DNA of 64,000 bases from contig JANXNI010000083.1 of the NCBI GenBank assembly GCA_025354165.1, forward strand, positions 25,215 through 89,214, read 5' to 3'. The position numbers and the translations under genes were made by a program. Shown here one piece after another: positions 44,619 to 52,724 of the stretch (positions within the stretch are counted from its first letter, which is position 1; each line of letters begins with the position of its first letter). The notes beneath the pieces were generated by a model that ran no database searches, was not told where the DNA came from, and saw only the letters and a list, made by a program, of their open reading frames with translations. The DNA comes from Burkholderiales bacterium. GTDB taxonomy: Bacteria > Pseudomonadota > Gammaproteobacteria > Burkholderiales > Casimicrobiaceae.

Positions 44619-45791
44619 ATGCTTCTCGATTTTTTCTATCACCTTCGCCATCGCGGCCTGAAACCCAGCACGCGTGAATTTTTGACGCTGCTTGAGGCGT
44701 TGAAAGCCGACGTGATTTCGCCGTCGATTGATGACTTTTACTTTTTATCGAAAGCGACGCTGGTCAAGGACGAGAGCAAGTTTGATCGCTACGATTTCGC
44801 GTTCGCGGAATACTTCAAAGGCGTGTCCGATCTGGTTGATTTGAAGACGGCGATTCCTGAGGAATGGCTGAAGAAAATCGTCGAGAAAATGCTGACGCCG
44901 GAAGAGCGCGAAAAGCTCAAGGCGATGGACTGGAACGAGCTGATGGAGACGCTGAAGAAGCGTCTCGAAGAGCAGAAAGAGCGGCATCAGGGCGGCAGCA
45001 AATGGATTGGCACGGGCGGCACGTCGCCGTTCGGCGCATACGGTGAAAACCCGGCGGGCATTCGCATCGGGCAGGACAAGAGCCGCAATCGCAGCGCGGT
45101 GAAAGTGTGGGACGAGCGGCAGTTTCGCGACTACGACGACAACGTTGATTTCAATATTCGCAACGTCAAGGTCGCGCTGCGTCGCCTGCGCAAGTTCGCA
45201 CGTGAGGGCGCGGTCGACGAGCTGGATCTGCCGCACACGCTTGAAGAAACTGGCAAGAACGCGGGCATGCTCTCGATCCAGATGCGGCCCGAGCGGAGGA
45301 ACGCCGTAAAAGTGCTGCTCTTGCTCGACATCGGCGGCTCGATGGACGATCACGTTGAGCAGGTTGAGGCACTGTTCAGCGCGGCCAAAACCGAGTTCAA
45401 GCGGCTGGAGCATTTTTACTTCCACAACTGCCTGTACGACTTCGTGTGGAAGAGCAACCGCCGCCGCACCACCGAGCGCACGCTGACGATGGATCTGCTG
45501 CACAAATACGGCCCCGACTATCGCGTGATTTTCGTAGGTGACGCGGCGATGAGCCCCTACGAAATCGAGATGGAAGGCGGCAGCTCGGAATACACCAATT
45601 CCGAAACCGGCAAAGTGTGGCTGCAACGCGTCACCGACCATTTCAAGCGTGTCGCCTGGCTAAACCCGATGCCCCCAAGATCGTGGGAATACACCTACTC
45701 CACCGACATCATCAAGAGGATCATGACCGAGCGGATGTACCCGACTACGGTGCAGGGGTTGACTGATGCTATGAAGGCTTTGGCGAAGTAG
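44619..45791 (+). CDS. VWA (CoxE-like) domain protein
   Basis: The 390-residue protein has a helical N-terminal half with a charged stretch (EEREKLKAMDWNELMETLKKRLEEQKE). A von Willebrand A domain near 228-390 shows the metal-binding MIDAS start LLLLDIGGSMDDH and VIFVGDAAMSPYE. Such proteins normally work with a MoxR-type AAA ATPase encoded directly upstream. None is present in this window; the cassette-like region occupies that place. The ATG follows a weak ribosome-binding site. Confidence 0.88.
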   Translation: MLLDFFYHLRHRGLKPSTREFLTLLEALKADVISPSIDDFYFLSKATLVKDESKFDRYDFAFAEYFKGVSDLVDLKTAIPEEWLKKIVEKMLTPEEREKLKAMDWNELMETLKKRLEEQKERHQGGSKWIGTGGTSPFGAYGENPAGIRIGQDKSRNRSAVKVWDERQFRDYDDNVDFNIRNVKVALRRLRKFAREGAVDELDLPHTLEETGKNAGMLSIQMRPERRNAVKVLLLLDIGGSMDDHVEQVEALFSAAKTEFKRLEHFYFHNCLYDFVWKSNRRRTTERTLTMDLLHKYGPDYRVIFVGDAAMSPYEIEMEGGSSEYTNSETGKVWLQRVTDHFKRVAWLNPMPPRSWEYTYSTDIIKRIMTERMYPTTVQGLTDAMKALAK

Positions 45792-45792
45792 G

Positions 45793-46200
45793 ATGCAAAT
45801 GTTCCCCTGGGCGCTCCTCGTGCTCATGGTCGTCGCAGGTTTGCCCATTTTGCTGTACCGATACGGCTACGAGGCATCGATGCGCAAGCAACGCCGTGAT
45901 ATCAATGCACAATTCGACTCGCTCGAGCATGTAGATGGCGAGAACGCGCGCGGCTCATACTACGGTAATAGTGCCGTCATCGTCTACGAGTTCGACGACG
46001 AGCCGCGTATTGGAAATCGTCGAGCGTACAGACGCTTAACAATTCATCGAGTGTTTCGGAACACCCACGGCGAGTACTTTCTTTTCATTTCTGGCGTGCC
46101 GCCCTATGTAACTCATCTTTCGCGGGAGCGAGCGATGAACGCATTGCGAGAAAACAAGCTTGCCTTCCATCGTGAGTTTGGGGACGAATCGACGACGTAA
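45793..46200 (+). CDS. Single-pass membrane protein of unknown function
   Basis: The 135-residue protein has an N-terminal membrane segment (WALLVLMVVAGLPILLYRYGY) and a soluble part with alternating strand-like stretches (AVIVYEFDDEPRIG, YRRLTIHRVFRNTHGEYFLFISG). It begins one base after the VWA gene stop, so the pair is likely cotranscribed. An alternative ATG lies two codons downstream. No family is recognised. Confidence 0.7.
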   Translation: MQMFPWALLVLMVVAGLPILLYRYGYEASMRKQRRDINAQFDSLEHVDGENARGSYYGNSAVIVYEFDDEPRIGNRRAYRRLTIHRVFRNTHGEYFLFISGVPPYVTHLSRERAMNALRENKLAFHREFGDESTT

Positions 46201-46279
46201 CTTCGATGCTCGCGTCCGGGTTCCCGCAATCCGCATGGCGGAGCGATCACGAATCGGTTTGAAGGGGTCCCCGTGTATT

Positions 46280-46448
46280 CGACCCCGAGATTTGGAGTGA
46301 AAACGTCGATGAAGCGGTCCGTTGTTTGAGCGTAGCGAGTTTCGGACCGCGCGACGTTTTCGCTTCAAATCTCGGATCAGGGCGGATGTCGGGGTCGCCT
46401 TTTCTTTGGTGACTTGCTTTTGGCGAAGCAAAAGAAAGTTACTGCCGC
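46280..46448. repeat. Long hairpin-forming repeat of a type widespread in Betaproteobacteria
   Basis: CCGAGATTTGGAGTGAAAAC (start 46285) and its reverse partner at 46352-46375 match at 22 of 24 positions. An inner GCGGTCCG/CGGACCGC pair encloses TTGTTTGAGCGTAGCGAG, and an outer GACCCC/GGGGTC closes the stem. The right part holds TTTTCTTTGG and CTTTTGGCGAAGCAAAAG. I recall this phrase from many betaproteobacterial genomes, but cannot check it here. No gene lies in 46201-46592. Confidence 0.7.
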
Positions 46449-46495
46449 GCGGCATGAGCGCATAGATAGCAAACGAATCCACTCATTCGATCAAA

Positions 46496-46533
46496 CCCCT
46501 CACCCCAACCCTCTTCCACAAGGGGCGAGGGGA
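46496..46533. repeat. Dispersed CCCTCTCCCC repeat, copy 3 (reverse orientation)
   Basis: CCCCTCACCCCAACCCTCTTCCACAAGGGGCGAGGGGA is a diverged reverse-oriented copy of the family found at 27.0, 35.6 and 50.6 kb. It lies 24 bases before the hicA promoter. Confidence 0.8.
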
Positions 46534-46557
46534 CTGAAGTGCGCTTCGCGAGCTACG

Positions 46558-46586
46558 ATTGCAAAATCTGCAATCACTCATATAAT
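46558..46586 (+). promoter_or_regulatory. hicAB promoter and probable autoregulatory operator
   Basis: TTGCAA (46559-46564) and TATAAT (46581-46586) are spaced 16 bases apart, a good sigma-70 promoter ending 6 bases before the hicA ATG, which implies a nearly leaderless or very short leader. The inverted repeat ATTGCA-N5-TGCAAT (46558-46574) covers the -35 box and is the likely HicB binding site. Confidence 0.65.
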
Positions 46587-46592
46587 TAAGAC

Positions 46593-46847
46593 ATGAACAG
46601 CAAACAGCGAAAAACGCTGCAAGCAATCTTCGCCGATCCGGTCAACGGAAATCTAGAGTGGAAACTCATCGAATCCTTACTTGTTGCCGTTGATTGCCGC
46701 GTGATTGAAGGCAGTGGCTCGTCAGTCACGTTCGAGAAGGACGGCAAGCGCGCTTACTTTCATCGCCCACATCCTGACCGAGATGCGCTGCGTTACCGAG
46801 TTCGCGATGCGCGTGAATTTTTGAAGTTGATCGGAGTTACCCCATGA
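46593..46847 (+). CDS. hicA: HicA-type mRNA interferase toxin
   Basis: The 84-residue protein has the double-stranded RNA-binding-like HicA fold. WKLIESLLVAVDCRVIEGSGSSVTFEKDGKRAYFHRPHPD fits the subfamily in which the GSxH segment reads GSGSS and histidines follow in FHRPHP. HicA cleaves mRNA when unbound by HicB. The gene overlaps hicB by 4 bases and has its own promoter with a likely operator. Whether the catalytic histidine role is kept by FHRPHP is not certain. Confidence 0.88.
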   Translation: MNSKQRKTLQAIFADPVNGNLEWKLIESLLVAVDCRVIEGSGSSVTFEKDGKRAYFHRPHPDRDALRYRVRDAREFLKLIGVTP

Positions 46848-47179
46848 GCAATGCATTGAGTTACAAAGGCTATAGCGCCCGCGTGGAGTTCGACGGCGAA
46901 GACCGGATTTTTGTGGGACGTGTTGCCGGTATTCGTGATGTCATCGGCTTTCACGCTGAGACGGTGACGGGACTCGAAAAGGCATTTCACGAAGCCGTGA
47001 ATGATTACGTCAAAGCTTGCGCTGAACTAGGCCAGTCGCCCAACAAACCCGTCAGCGGAAACATGATGTTGCGAGTGCCCGCGGATGTGCACGCGAAGGC
47101 TATCGAAGCGGCTGAATTGGCGGGTGTCAGTTTGAATGTTTGGGCGGCAGATGCACTGCGCCAGGCCGCGCAGCACTAA
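46844..47179 (+). CDS. hicB: HicB-type antitoxin
   Basis: The 111-residue antitoxin has an N-terminal degenerate RNase H-like domain (LSYKGYSARVEFDGEDRIFVGRVAGI ... FHAETVTGLEKAFHEAVNDY), which covers HicA. A C-terminal ribbon-helix-helix stretch (MMLRVPADVHAKAIEAAELAGVSLNVWAADAL) should bind the operator. It follows hicA with ATGA overlap and ends 3 bases before the convergent kynA. Confidence 0.88.
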   Translation: MSNALSYKGYSARVEFDGEDRIFVGRVAGIRDVIGFHAETVTGLEKAFHEAVNDYVKACAELGQSPNKPVSGNMMLRVPADVHAKAIEAAELAGVSLNVWAADALRQAAQH

Positions 47180-47182
47180 TCA

Positions 47183-48031
47183 CTACAAATCAGTCCGCAC
47201 CTGCCAAAGCTCCGGAAACAAAACCACATCCAGCACTTTACGCAGATAAGCCACGCCCGCCGTCCCGCCCGATCCGGGTTTGAAGCCGATCATGCGCTCG
47301 ACAGTGGTGACGTGATTGAAGCGCCAGCGGCGGAAGTTGTCTTCCACGTCAACTAACTTCTCGGCCAAGTAATACAAATCCCAATTCGCCTTGGTGTTGC
47401 GGTAGACAGCAAGCCATGCGGCTCGAACGGCGGGGCTGCTTTCGGGCATCGCGTCGAATGTGGTGCGCAACTCGCTTGCGTCCAATAGACCGCGCGCAAC
47501 GAGCGCCTTTAACGCAATGTCATAGATCGATGGACTCTCGATAATTTTAGTGAGGCGCGCCTGATGTTCGGGCTGCTCGGTGAACGGTTTGAGCATGTAG
47601 CGCTGGCGGTTGCCGAGCAGAAATTCTATGGTGCGATATTGCCAGCTTTGAAACCCGCTGGCCTTGCCGAACGCTTCGCGAAATTCGAGGTAATCGGCGG
47701 GTGTCATGGTCTTTAGGACTTCCCACGCGTTGCTCATCTGCTCCTGCGCGCGCGACACGCGAGCGAGCATTTTCATCGCCGTTTCAAAGTCACCTGCGGC
47801 GAGTTTCGTCATCGCGCCTTGCAGCTCTTTGATGATGAGGCTCATCCACACTTCCTGCACGTGATGGATGGTGATGAAGAGCGTCTCGTCGTGCGCGGTG
47901 GTGAGGGGGGATTGCGCGCTGAGGAGCTGATCGATACGCAGATAGTTTGAGTAACTGAAACTGTCTTTGAAGTTGTTGTGCGCTTCCTCAACGCCATAAC
48001 CCATGGGGCAGGAACCGGGTGCAGTGCTCAT
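47183..48031 (-). CDS. kynA: Tryptophan 2,3-dioxygenase
   Basis: This heme enzyme oxidises tryptophan to N-formylkynurenine. The 282-residue protein carries SYSNYLRIDQLLSAQ, ETLFITIHHVQEVWMSLI (active-site histidine), GFQSWQYRTIEFLLGNR, the proximal heme histidine in FNHVTTVERMIG, and GTAGVAYL. The ATG overlaps the kynU stop by 4 bases. The formamidase kynB is not found next to the pair. Confidence 0.95.
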   Translation of the reverse strand: MSTAPGSCPMGYGVEEAHNNFKDSFSYSNYLRIDQLLSAQSPLTTAHDETLFITIHHVQEVWMSLIIKELQGAMTKLAAGDFETAMKMLARVSRAQEQMSNAWEVLKTMTPADYLEFREAFGKASGFQSWQYRTIEFLLGNRQRYMLKPFTEQPEHQARLTKIIESPSIYDIALKALVARGLLDASELRTTFDAMPESSPAVRAAWLAVYRNTKANWDLYYLAEKLVDVEDNFRRWRFNHVTTVERMIGFKPGSGGTAGVAYLRKVLDVVLFPELWQVRTDL

Positions 48032-49269
48032 GTGACTTTTCCTCGCGCTTGAAATTCGGTGCGCTCATATTCACGGCTGGACATGACTTCGCGGAAGTGC
48101 ACGACTGCCTTCACCACGTCATCTTCGTTGATGTACAGCGGCGTAAAGCCAAAGCGCAAAATATCCGGCGCGCGGAAATCACCGATGACGCCGCGTGCGA
48201 TGAGCGTTTGCATGATGGCGTAGCCCTCCGCGTGGCGGAACGACACCTGCGAACCGCGAATCGCGGCGTCGCGCGGCGTGGCCAACGTCAGCCCATGCCC
48301 CGCACATTGCGTTTCGACCTCTTTGATGAAGCGCTCAGTGAGCACAACGGACGCATCACGCAACGCCTGCATATCCACCGTGAGCCACATGTCAAGTGAC
48401 GCTTCAAGCGCTGCAAATTGCAGGATCGGTGGCGTGCCGACGGTGAAGCGCTCGATGCCGCGAACGACGCGAAACAACGGGTCAAACGCAAACGGCGCTT
48501 CGTGCGCGAACCACCCCGAAATCGGCGCACTGGTGCCCTCCGCATCAAGCGTGTCGAGATGGCGCTTCGCTGCAAAAACGAATGCGGGCGCGCCTGGCCC
48601 GCCGTTCACGTATTTGTAGCTACAGCCCACCGCCAGATCGGCGTTGCAGGCGTTCAGTTCCACAGGAAACGCGCAGGTTGAATGCGCCAGATCCCAGAGC
48701 ATCAGCGCGCCTTTCGACTGCACGAGCGCGGTGATCGACTGCATGTCGTAGCGCTCGCCGGTGCGGTAGTCCACCTGCGTGAGCATGACCACGGTGGTGC
48801 AACCGCTGAATGCTTCAATCGTGGATTGCATGTCCTGTCGCTTGACAAAGTGCAACTGAATTTCACGCTCCCGCAACAAATCACGAATGCCTTGCGCGAT
48901 GTAGAGATCGGTCGGAAAATTGTCGATGTCGGAGATGATGACGTTGCGCTGCGGCTGGTCGTTTTGCAATGCGAGCGCGGTGAGCAAAGCCTTGAACAAA
49001 TTCACCGAAGTCGAATCACAAGCGATGACTTCGCCCGCATTCGCGCCGATCAAGCGCGCGATCTTGTCACCGCAGCGACGCGGCGCGTTCACCCAATCGG
49101 CGGTGTTCCAGGAGCGGATGAGGCCGTTGCCCCATTCCTGTTCGACGGTTTTGGCGACGGCGGCAGCGGTGGCTTTGGGCAGTACGCCGAGCGAGTTGCC
49201 GTCGAGATAAATCACGTCGTCTGGGATGGAGAATTGTTGCCGGTAGGCGGCGATTGGGATGGGAGTCAT
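48028..49269 (-). CDS. kynU: Kynureninase
   Basis: This PLP enzyme cleaves kynurenine to anthranilate and alanine. The 413 residues show VIYLDGNSLGVLP at the start, DSTSVNLFKAL, the aspartate region LMLWDLAHSTCAFPVEL and the PLP lysine in GCSYKYVNGGPGAPAF. It is the first gene of kynU-kynA and divergent from the CopD-like gene. The 113-base space between them should hold the promoters; no recognisable regulator site was seen. Confidence 0.95.
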   Translation of the reverse strand: MTPIPIAAYRQQFSIPDDVIYLDGNSLGVLPKATAAAVAKTVEQEWGNGLIRSWNTADWVNAPRRCGDKIARLIGANAGEVIACDSTSVNLFKALLTALALQNDQPQRNVIISDIDNFPTDLYIAQGIRDLLREREIQLHFVKRQDMQSTIEAFSGCTTVVMLTQVDYRTGERYDMQSITALVQSKGALMLWDLAHSTCAFPVELNACNADLAVGCSYKYVNGGPGAPAFVFAAKRHLDTLDAEGTSAPISGWFAHEAPFAFDPLFRVVRGIERFTVGTPPILQFAALEASLDMWLTVDMQALRDASVVLTERFIKEVETQCAGHGLTLATPRDAAIRGSQVSFRHAEGYAIMQTLIARGVIGDFRAPDILRFGFTPLYINEDDVVKAVVHFREVMSSREYERTEFQARGKVT

Positions 49270-49382
49270 TGGCTCAGGTCACATCAAAGTTCAGACGCCA
49301 TGATAAATCTCACGACGCCAAATGTTTCTCGCATATAGCGCACAATGCGTGATCGACATAACTCCCCATCGAGTCTCAGCCC

Positions 49383-49823
49383 ATGCGAAACCTAGCACTC
49401 CTTCTTCATCTGTCTGCGGCGATCATTTGGCTGGGCGGGATGGTGTTTGCGCAATTCTGTTTGCGACCGTCAGTCGCGATGCTGGAACCGCCGCAGCGCT
49501 TGAGTTTGATGGCGGCGACGCTGACTCGATTTTTCGCGATTGTGATCCCGGCGATTGTGGTTTTGTTGGCGACAGGCGGCTACCTGTACGCCGGTCGCGA
49601 AGGGCTGGCAGCACCGATTGGCGTTCACCTCATGGTCGGCATTGGAATCACAATGTGCCTTATTTTCGGGCATCTCTACTTCGGATCGTTTCGGCGGATG
49701 AAGGCTGCGGTGGCTTCTTCGAATTGGCCCGTGGCGGCTGTGCAGCTTGGAAAAATCCGGATGTTGGTGCTCACCAATATGATCCTCGGGTTTGTGGCGG
49801 TGATCGCCGTTCGGCTTTTTTAA
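49383..49823 (+). CDS. CopD-like integral membrane protein
   Basis: The 146-residue protein has four membrane segments: LALLLHLSAAIIWLGGMVFA, FFAIVIPAIVVLLATGGYLY, GVHLMVGIGITMCLIFGHLY and MLVLTNMILGFVAVIAV. The HLSAAIIWLGGMVF start with its histidine, and further histidines in helix 3, fit the CopD/DUF4149-like families, where they may bind heme or copper. It lies alone between kynU and a 120-bp element. Confidence 0.75.
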   Translation: MRNLALLLHLSAAIIWLGGMVFAQFCLRPSVAMLEPPQRLSLMAATLTRFFAIVIPAIVVLLATGGYLYAGREGLAAPIGVHLMVGIGITMCLIFGHLYFGSFRRMKAAVASSNWPVAAVQLGKIRMLVLTNMILGFVAVIAVRLF

Positions 49824-49838
49824 TTGGGTAATCTCTGT

Positions 49839-49958
49839 ATCAGCTTTTATCTGAAATCACCATTTCATGAGGGCTGAGCGTCGTTTAGCGCACGTATCGA
49901 CTTTTCGAAAAAATGGAAGCTAGCTCCAATGCAGTGGCATTTTCATGGAAAAGCTGTA
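49839..49958. repeat. 120-bp quasi-palindromic intergenic element, copy F
   Basis: The copy is exactly 120 bases, starting ATCAGCTTTTATCTGAAATC; reversed, the right end starts TACAGCTTTTCCATGAAAAT. Of the 40 outermost positions 24 agree without gaps. ATCGAC is at 58-63. It sits between two convergent genes, 15 bases after the CopD-like stop and 23 bases beyond the ccmG stop. Confidence 0.86.
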
Positions 49959-49981
49959 TCGTTCAACCGTCGTAAAATCGG

Positions 49982-50512
49982 TTAGCGGCTGACTGCGGAA
50001 CCGGCGAAATGCGGCGCGAATTTGGCCGCAATAATTTCCGGAGTGACCGGCCCGACGTGTTTGGCGCGGATGATGCCCTCTTTGTCAATCAAAAAGGTCT
50101 CAGGTGCACCGTAGACGCCCCAGTCGAGCGCAGCTTTTCCATCGGGATCGAAGGCAGACAGGTTGTACGGATCGCCGGTTTTGCTGAGCACGTCCAGCCC
50201 CAGTTCGCGCTTGTCCTTGTAGTTCAGGCCGATGATTGGCACAACGCCTGACTTTTCCAACGCGAGCAAATCGGGATGCTCGTCCTTGCAGTTCGGACAC
50301 CAGCTCGCCCACACGTTGAACAGCCAGACTTTGCCCTTTAGGTCAGCTGGCGAAAACGTCGCGTTTGCATTGCCGAGCTGCGGGAGCGTGAAGGCGGGAG
50401 CGGGCTTGCCGATCAGCGGCGACGGCACCTCGCGCGGATCGCGAAACAGACCGAAATAGAGCACTGCGGCGAGAGCAAAGAAGGCGACAGGGAGGAGGAG
50501 TTTTTTGTTCAT
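49982..50512 (-). CDS. ccmG: Cytochrome c maturation thioredoxin CcmG/DsbE
   Basis: This periplasmic membrane-anchored thioredoxin reduces the apocytochrome c heme-binding cysteines. The 176-residue chain has an N-terminal anchor (LLPVAFFALAAVLYFGLF) and the active site WCPNC (71-75) in FNVWASWCPNCKDEHP. GVYGAPETFLIDKEG carries the cis-proline. It is separated from ccmE by an inverted repeat pair at the spot where ccmF usually sits, and no ccmH follows. Confidence 0.93.
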   Translation of the reverse strand: MNKKLLLPVAFFALAAVLYFGLFRDPREVPSPLIGKPAPAFTLPQLGNANATFSPADLKGKVWLFNVWASWCPNCKDEHPDLLALEKSGVVPIIGLNYKDKRELGLDVLSKTGDPYNLSAFDPDGKAALDWGVYGAPETFLIDKEGIIRAKHVGPVTPEIIAAKFAPHFAGSAVSR

Positions 50513-50541
50513 CTCTTGTGTTTTTTACGCCGTTTGGCTGG

Positions 50542-50659
50542 CCCCCTCTCCCCTTGCGGGAGAGGGTTGGGGTGAGGGGGTGGTGATAAGGGAAGTAACC
50601 GTAGCGGCTCAATCCCCCGTCACCCTCTCCCTAACCCTCTGCACTCAAGGGAGAGGGGA
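50542..50659. repeat. Inverted pair of CCCTCTCCCC repeats between ccmE and ccmG
   Basis: One copy (50542-50580) starts CCCCCTCTCCCCTTGCGGGA. A second (50614-50659) includes CACCCTCTCCCTAACCCTCT and ends GGGAGAGGGGAC. The arrangement matches the pair at 35.6 kb. It fills the place where ccmF is expected in a standard ccm operon. Confidence 0.88.
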
Positions 50660-50666
50660 CAAGACC

Positions 50667-51119
50667 CTACTGTTTTAAAGTTTTAGCTGCCATTTCACGA
50701 GCCTTAGTCGCGCGCTCAACAGCAGTCGCAGCCTCCGGTGGCATGTAGTTTTCGTCGTGTTTGGCGAGCACTTCTTTAGCGCGGAACACGCCATCGTCGC
50801 CGAGCGTGCCCTGCGCGACCACGCCTTTGCCTTCTTTGAACAAGTCAGGCAGGATGCCGCTGTAAGCAACCGCCACCGTCTGCGCGGTGTCAGTCACCCG
50901 AAAGCTAACGTTCACGCCGTCGCGCTTGACGCTGCCCGCTTCGACCATGCCGCCCAGGCGGAACACACGGCCCGTAGGCGCTTCTTTCGACGTGATTTGC
51001 GAGGGCGTGAAAAAGAACACGAGATTCTGGTTGAAGGCGGTGAGCACGAGGGCAATGGCGGCGGCGATCACGCCCAATCCGCCGAGGATCAGTGCGAGGC
51101 GTTTTTGTTTAATGGTCAT
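50667..51119 (-). CDS. ccmE: Heme chaperone CcmE
   Basis: CcmE carries heme covalently in the periplasm for cytochrome c assembly. The 150 residues have one N-terminal membrane helix ([22 protein letters not shown]), an OB-fold with [12 protein letters not shown] and [17 protein letters not shown], and the heme-binding histidine at 121 with the tyrosine at 125 in [11 protein letters not shown]. Its ATG overlaps the ccmD stop (ATGA). Confidence 0.95.
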   Translation of the reverse strand: MTIKQKRLALILGGLGVIAAAIALVLTAFNQNLVFFFTPSQITSKEAPTGRVFRLGGMVEAGSVKRDGVNVSFRVTDTAQTVAVAYSGILPDLFKEGKGVVAQGTLGDDGVFRAKEVLAKHDENYMPPEAATAVERATKAREMAAKTLKQ

Positions 51120-51283
51120 AGCGCGTCATGAGTGTCTTGCATCGATTGCAGGGCTGCCTTTCGAGTGCTGCGAAGACTCACAAGTTCCGCAACTACCGCA
51201 ACCAGCAGCGCGCCGTAGCTGCCCCACACGAAAAATCCGCGCCCGCCCATGTCCCAAAACGCGCTCCATGATTCCCACATCAT
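51116..51283 (-). CDS. ccmD: Heme exporter small subunit CcmD
   Basis: This 55-residue protein begins [20 protein letters not shown], contains one membrane helix ([15 protein letters not shown]) and ends in a charged tail. The combination of a short tryptophan-rich start, a single helix and position between ccmC and ccmE identifies CcmD, which helps release holo-CcmE from CcmC. The start shares bases with the ccmC stop, and the stop overlaps the ccmE start. The second ATG could also be used. Confidence 0.9.
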   Translation of the reverse strand: MMWESWSAFWDMGGRGFFVWGSYGALLVAVVAELVSLRSTRKAALQSMQDTHDAL

Positions 51284-52044
51284 TTGACCGCCTCCCTAAG
51301 CCACGCCGAGCCCGACTCACGCTCGATGATTTGCGTCCGCAGACGGTGCATCGCCGCCGCGACACAGTAAGCCCAAAACGCAAAGGTCATGATGAGCATC
51401 GCCCACAACATAGTCGTGGCCATCGACGAACTGCCGGGACGCACGGAGGAGCCCTGATGGAGCGTCGTCCACCACTTTACGCTGAAATAGATGATCGGGA
51501 CGTTGATTGCACCGACGAGCGCGATCAACGCCGAAGCGCGGTCGCCCTTCTTTTTGTCGTCGAACGCAGCCGCCAACGCCATGTAACCGACGTAGAGAAA
51601 AAACAGGATGAGCGTGGAGGTAATTCGCGCGTCCCACACCCAATACGTGCCCCAGGTTGGGCGGCCCCAAAGCGCGCCCGTCCACAGCGCCACGACCGCC
51701 ATGATCGCGCCGGTCGGAGCGAGCGCATGACTCATCATAAACGAGAGACGCGTGCCGAGCACGAGCCCGGTGCCCGCCCAAAACGCCATCGCGAGATAGA
51801 TGACCATCGCCATCCATGCGGCAGGAACATGAATGAAGATAACGCGGTAAACCTCGCCCTGCGTCGCGTCCGTCGGAGCGACGAAGAACCCAACGTAGAG
51901 CCCGACGAGCGTGAGCAAACAGGCGAGCACCCAGCAGACGTTTTCGATCTTTCCTGCCAATGGATAGAACGCAGCGGGCGAGGCGTAACGCCAGAACCAG
52001 CGCCCCGCAAATTTGTCGTTCGATTGTTGTTCCGTACGTGCCAC
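51280..52044 (-). CDS. ccmC: Heme exporter/heme-handling protein CcmC
   Basis: CcmC is a six-helix inner-membrane protein that presents heme to CcmE. The tryptophan-rich periplasmic motif is WGTYWVWDARITS; flanking histidines lie in FIHVPAAW and WTTLHQGSS. I start at the GTG at 52044, 5 bases after the ccmB stop (254 residues), since the ATG at 52095 would overlap ccmB by 46 bases and adds non-family residues. The start codon is uncertain. Confidence 0.93.
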   Translation of the reverse strand: MARTEQQSNDKFAGRWFWRYASPAAFYPLAGKIENVCWVLACLLTLVGLYVGFFVAPTDATQGEVYRVIFIHVPAAWMAMVIYLAMAFWAGTGLVLGTRLSFMMSHALAPTGAIMAVVALWTGALWGRPTWGTYWVWDARITSTLILFFLYVGYMALAAAFDDKKKGDRASALIALVGAINVPIIYFSVKWWTTLHQGSSVRPGSSSMATTMLWAMLIMTFAFWAYCVAAAMHRLRTQIIERESGSAWLREAVK

Positions 52045-52049
52045 TACTG

Positions 52050-52724
52050 CTAATCCGTGCTTATTTTCAATGCAGCCGCAGCCGCGAGCGGACACAATGC
52101 TAGTGCAAGCAGCAGGAACGCGCCCTGCAGCGCAAGCTCCGCAGCCGGCGGCTCGCCGTAGAACACTTTTAGCGCGGCACCTGCGCCGAAGATGAGCGTT
52201 GGGATCGTCAATGGCAAAACGAGTACAGCGGTGAGGATCGCGCCGCCGCGCGCCGATACCAAAAGCGCCGCCGCGATTGCACCAATGAGCAACAGAGTCG
52301 GCACGGCCATCGCGACCGACAGCGCCAACATGCCAGCGACCGCAAACGGCAAGGCGTAGAAGAGCGCGAACACAGGCGCTGCGATGGTGAGCGCGGCGCC
52401 GAGGCCGAGCGAGAGCGCGGTGATGCGCGCCAGAATCAGCACCGCCAGTGGTTCGCTGGACGCGAGCATGAGCTCAAGCGAGCCATCGCGGGCATCGTCG
52501 TCAAATAGTCGTGGCAGCGACAGCATGGCCGAGAGCAGTGCACCGACAAAAATCACGCCGATGCCGATGAGTTTCAGTTTTTCCGACTCACTGCCGACCG
52601 CAAACGGGAACAACGAACACACGATCAAAAAGAACACGATGGGATTGGCCCAGTCGCTCTTGCGCCGCGCGAAGAGTTGCATCTCACGGCGGAAGACGGC
52701 TCCAGCTACCGTGCGCAGGCTCAC
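52050..52724 (-). CDS. ccmB: Heme ABC transporter permease CcmB
   Basis: This membrane subunit of the CcmAB ATPase releases holo-CcmE. The 224-residue protein starts VFRREMQLFARRKSDWANPIVFFLIV and contains LPRLFDDDARDGSLELMLASSEPL, both typical, with six hydrophobic segments. The ATG overlaps the ccmA stop by 4 bases. Confidence 0.94.
   Translation of the reverse strand: MSLRTVAGAVFRREMQLFARRKSDWANPIVFFLIVCSLFPFAVGSESEKLKLIGIGVIFVGALLSAMLSLPRLFDDDARDGSLELMLASSEPLAVLILARITALSLGLGAALTIAAPVFALFYALPFAVAGMLALSVAMAVPTLLLIGAIAAALLVSARGGAILTAVLVLPLTIPTLIFGAGAALKVFYGEPPAAELALQGAFLLLALALCPLAAAAALKISTD

Noticed and set aside
44745..45641. 298-codon minus-strand frame opposite the VWA gene
   Set aside because: It covers the same bases as the VWA protein with its MIDAS motif and shows no domain of its own.
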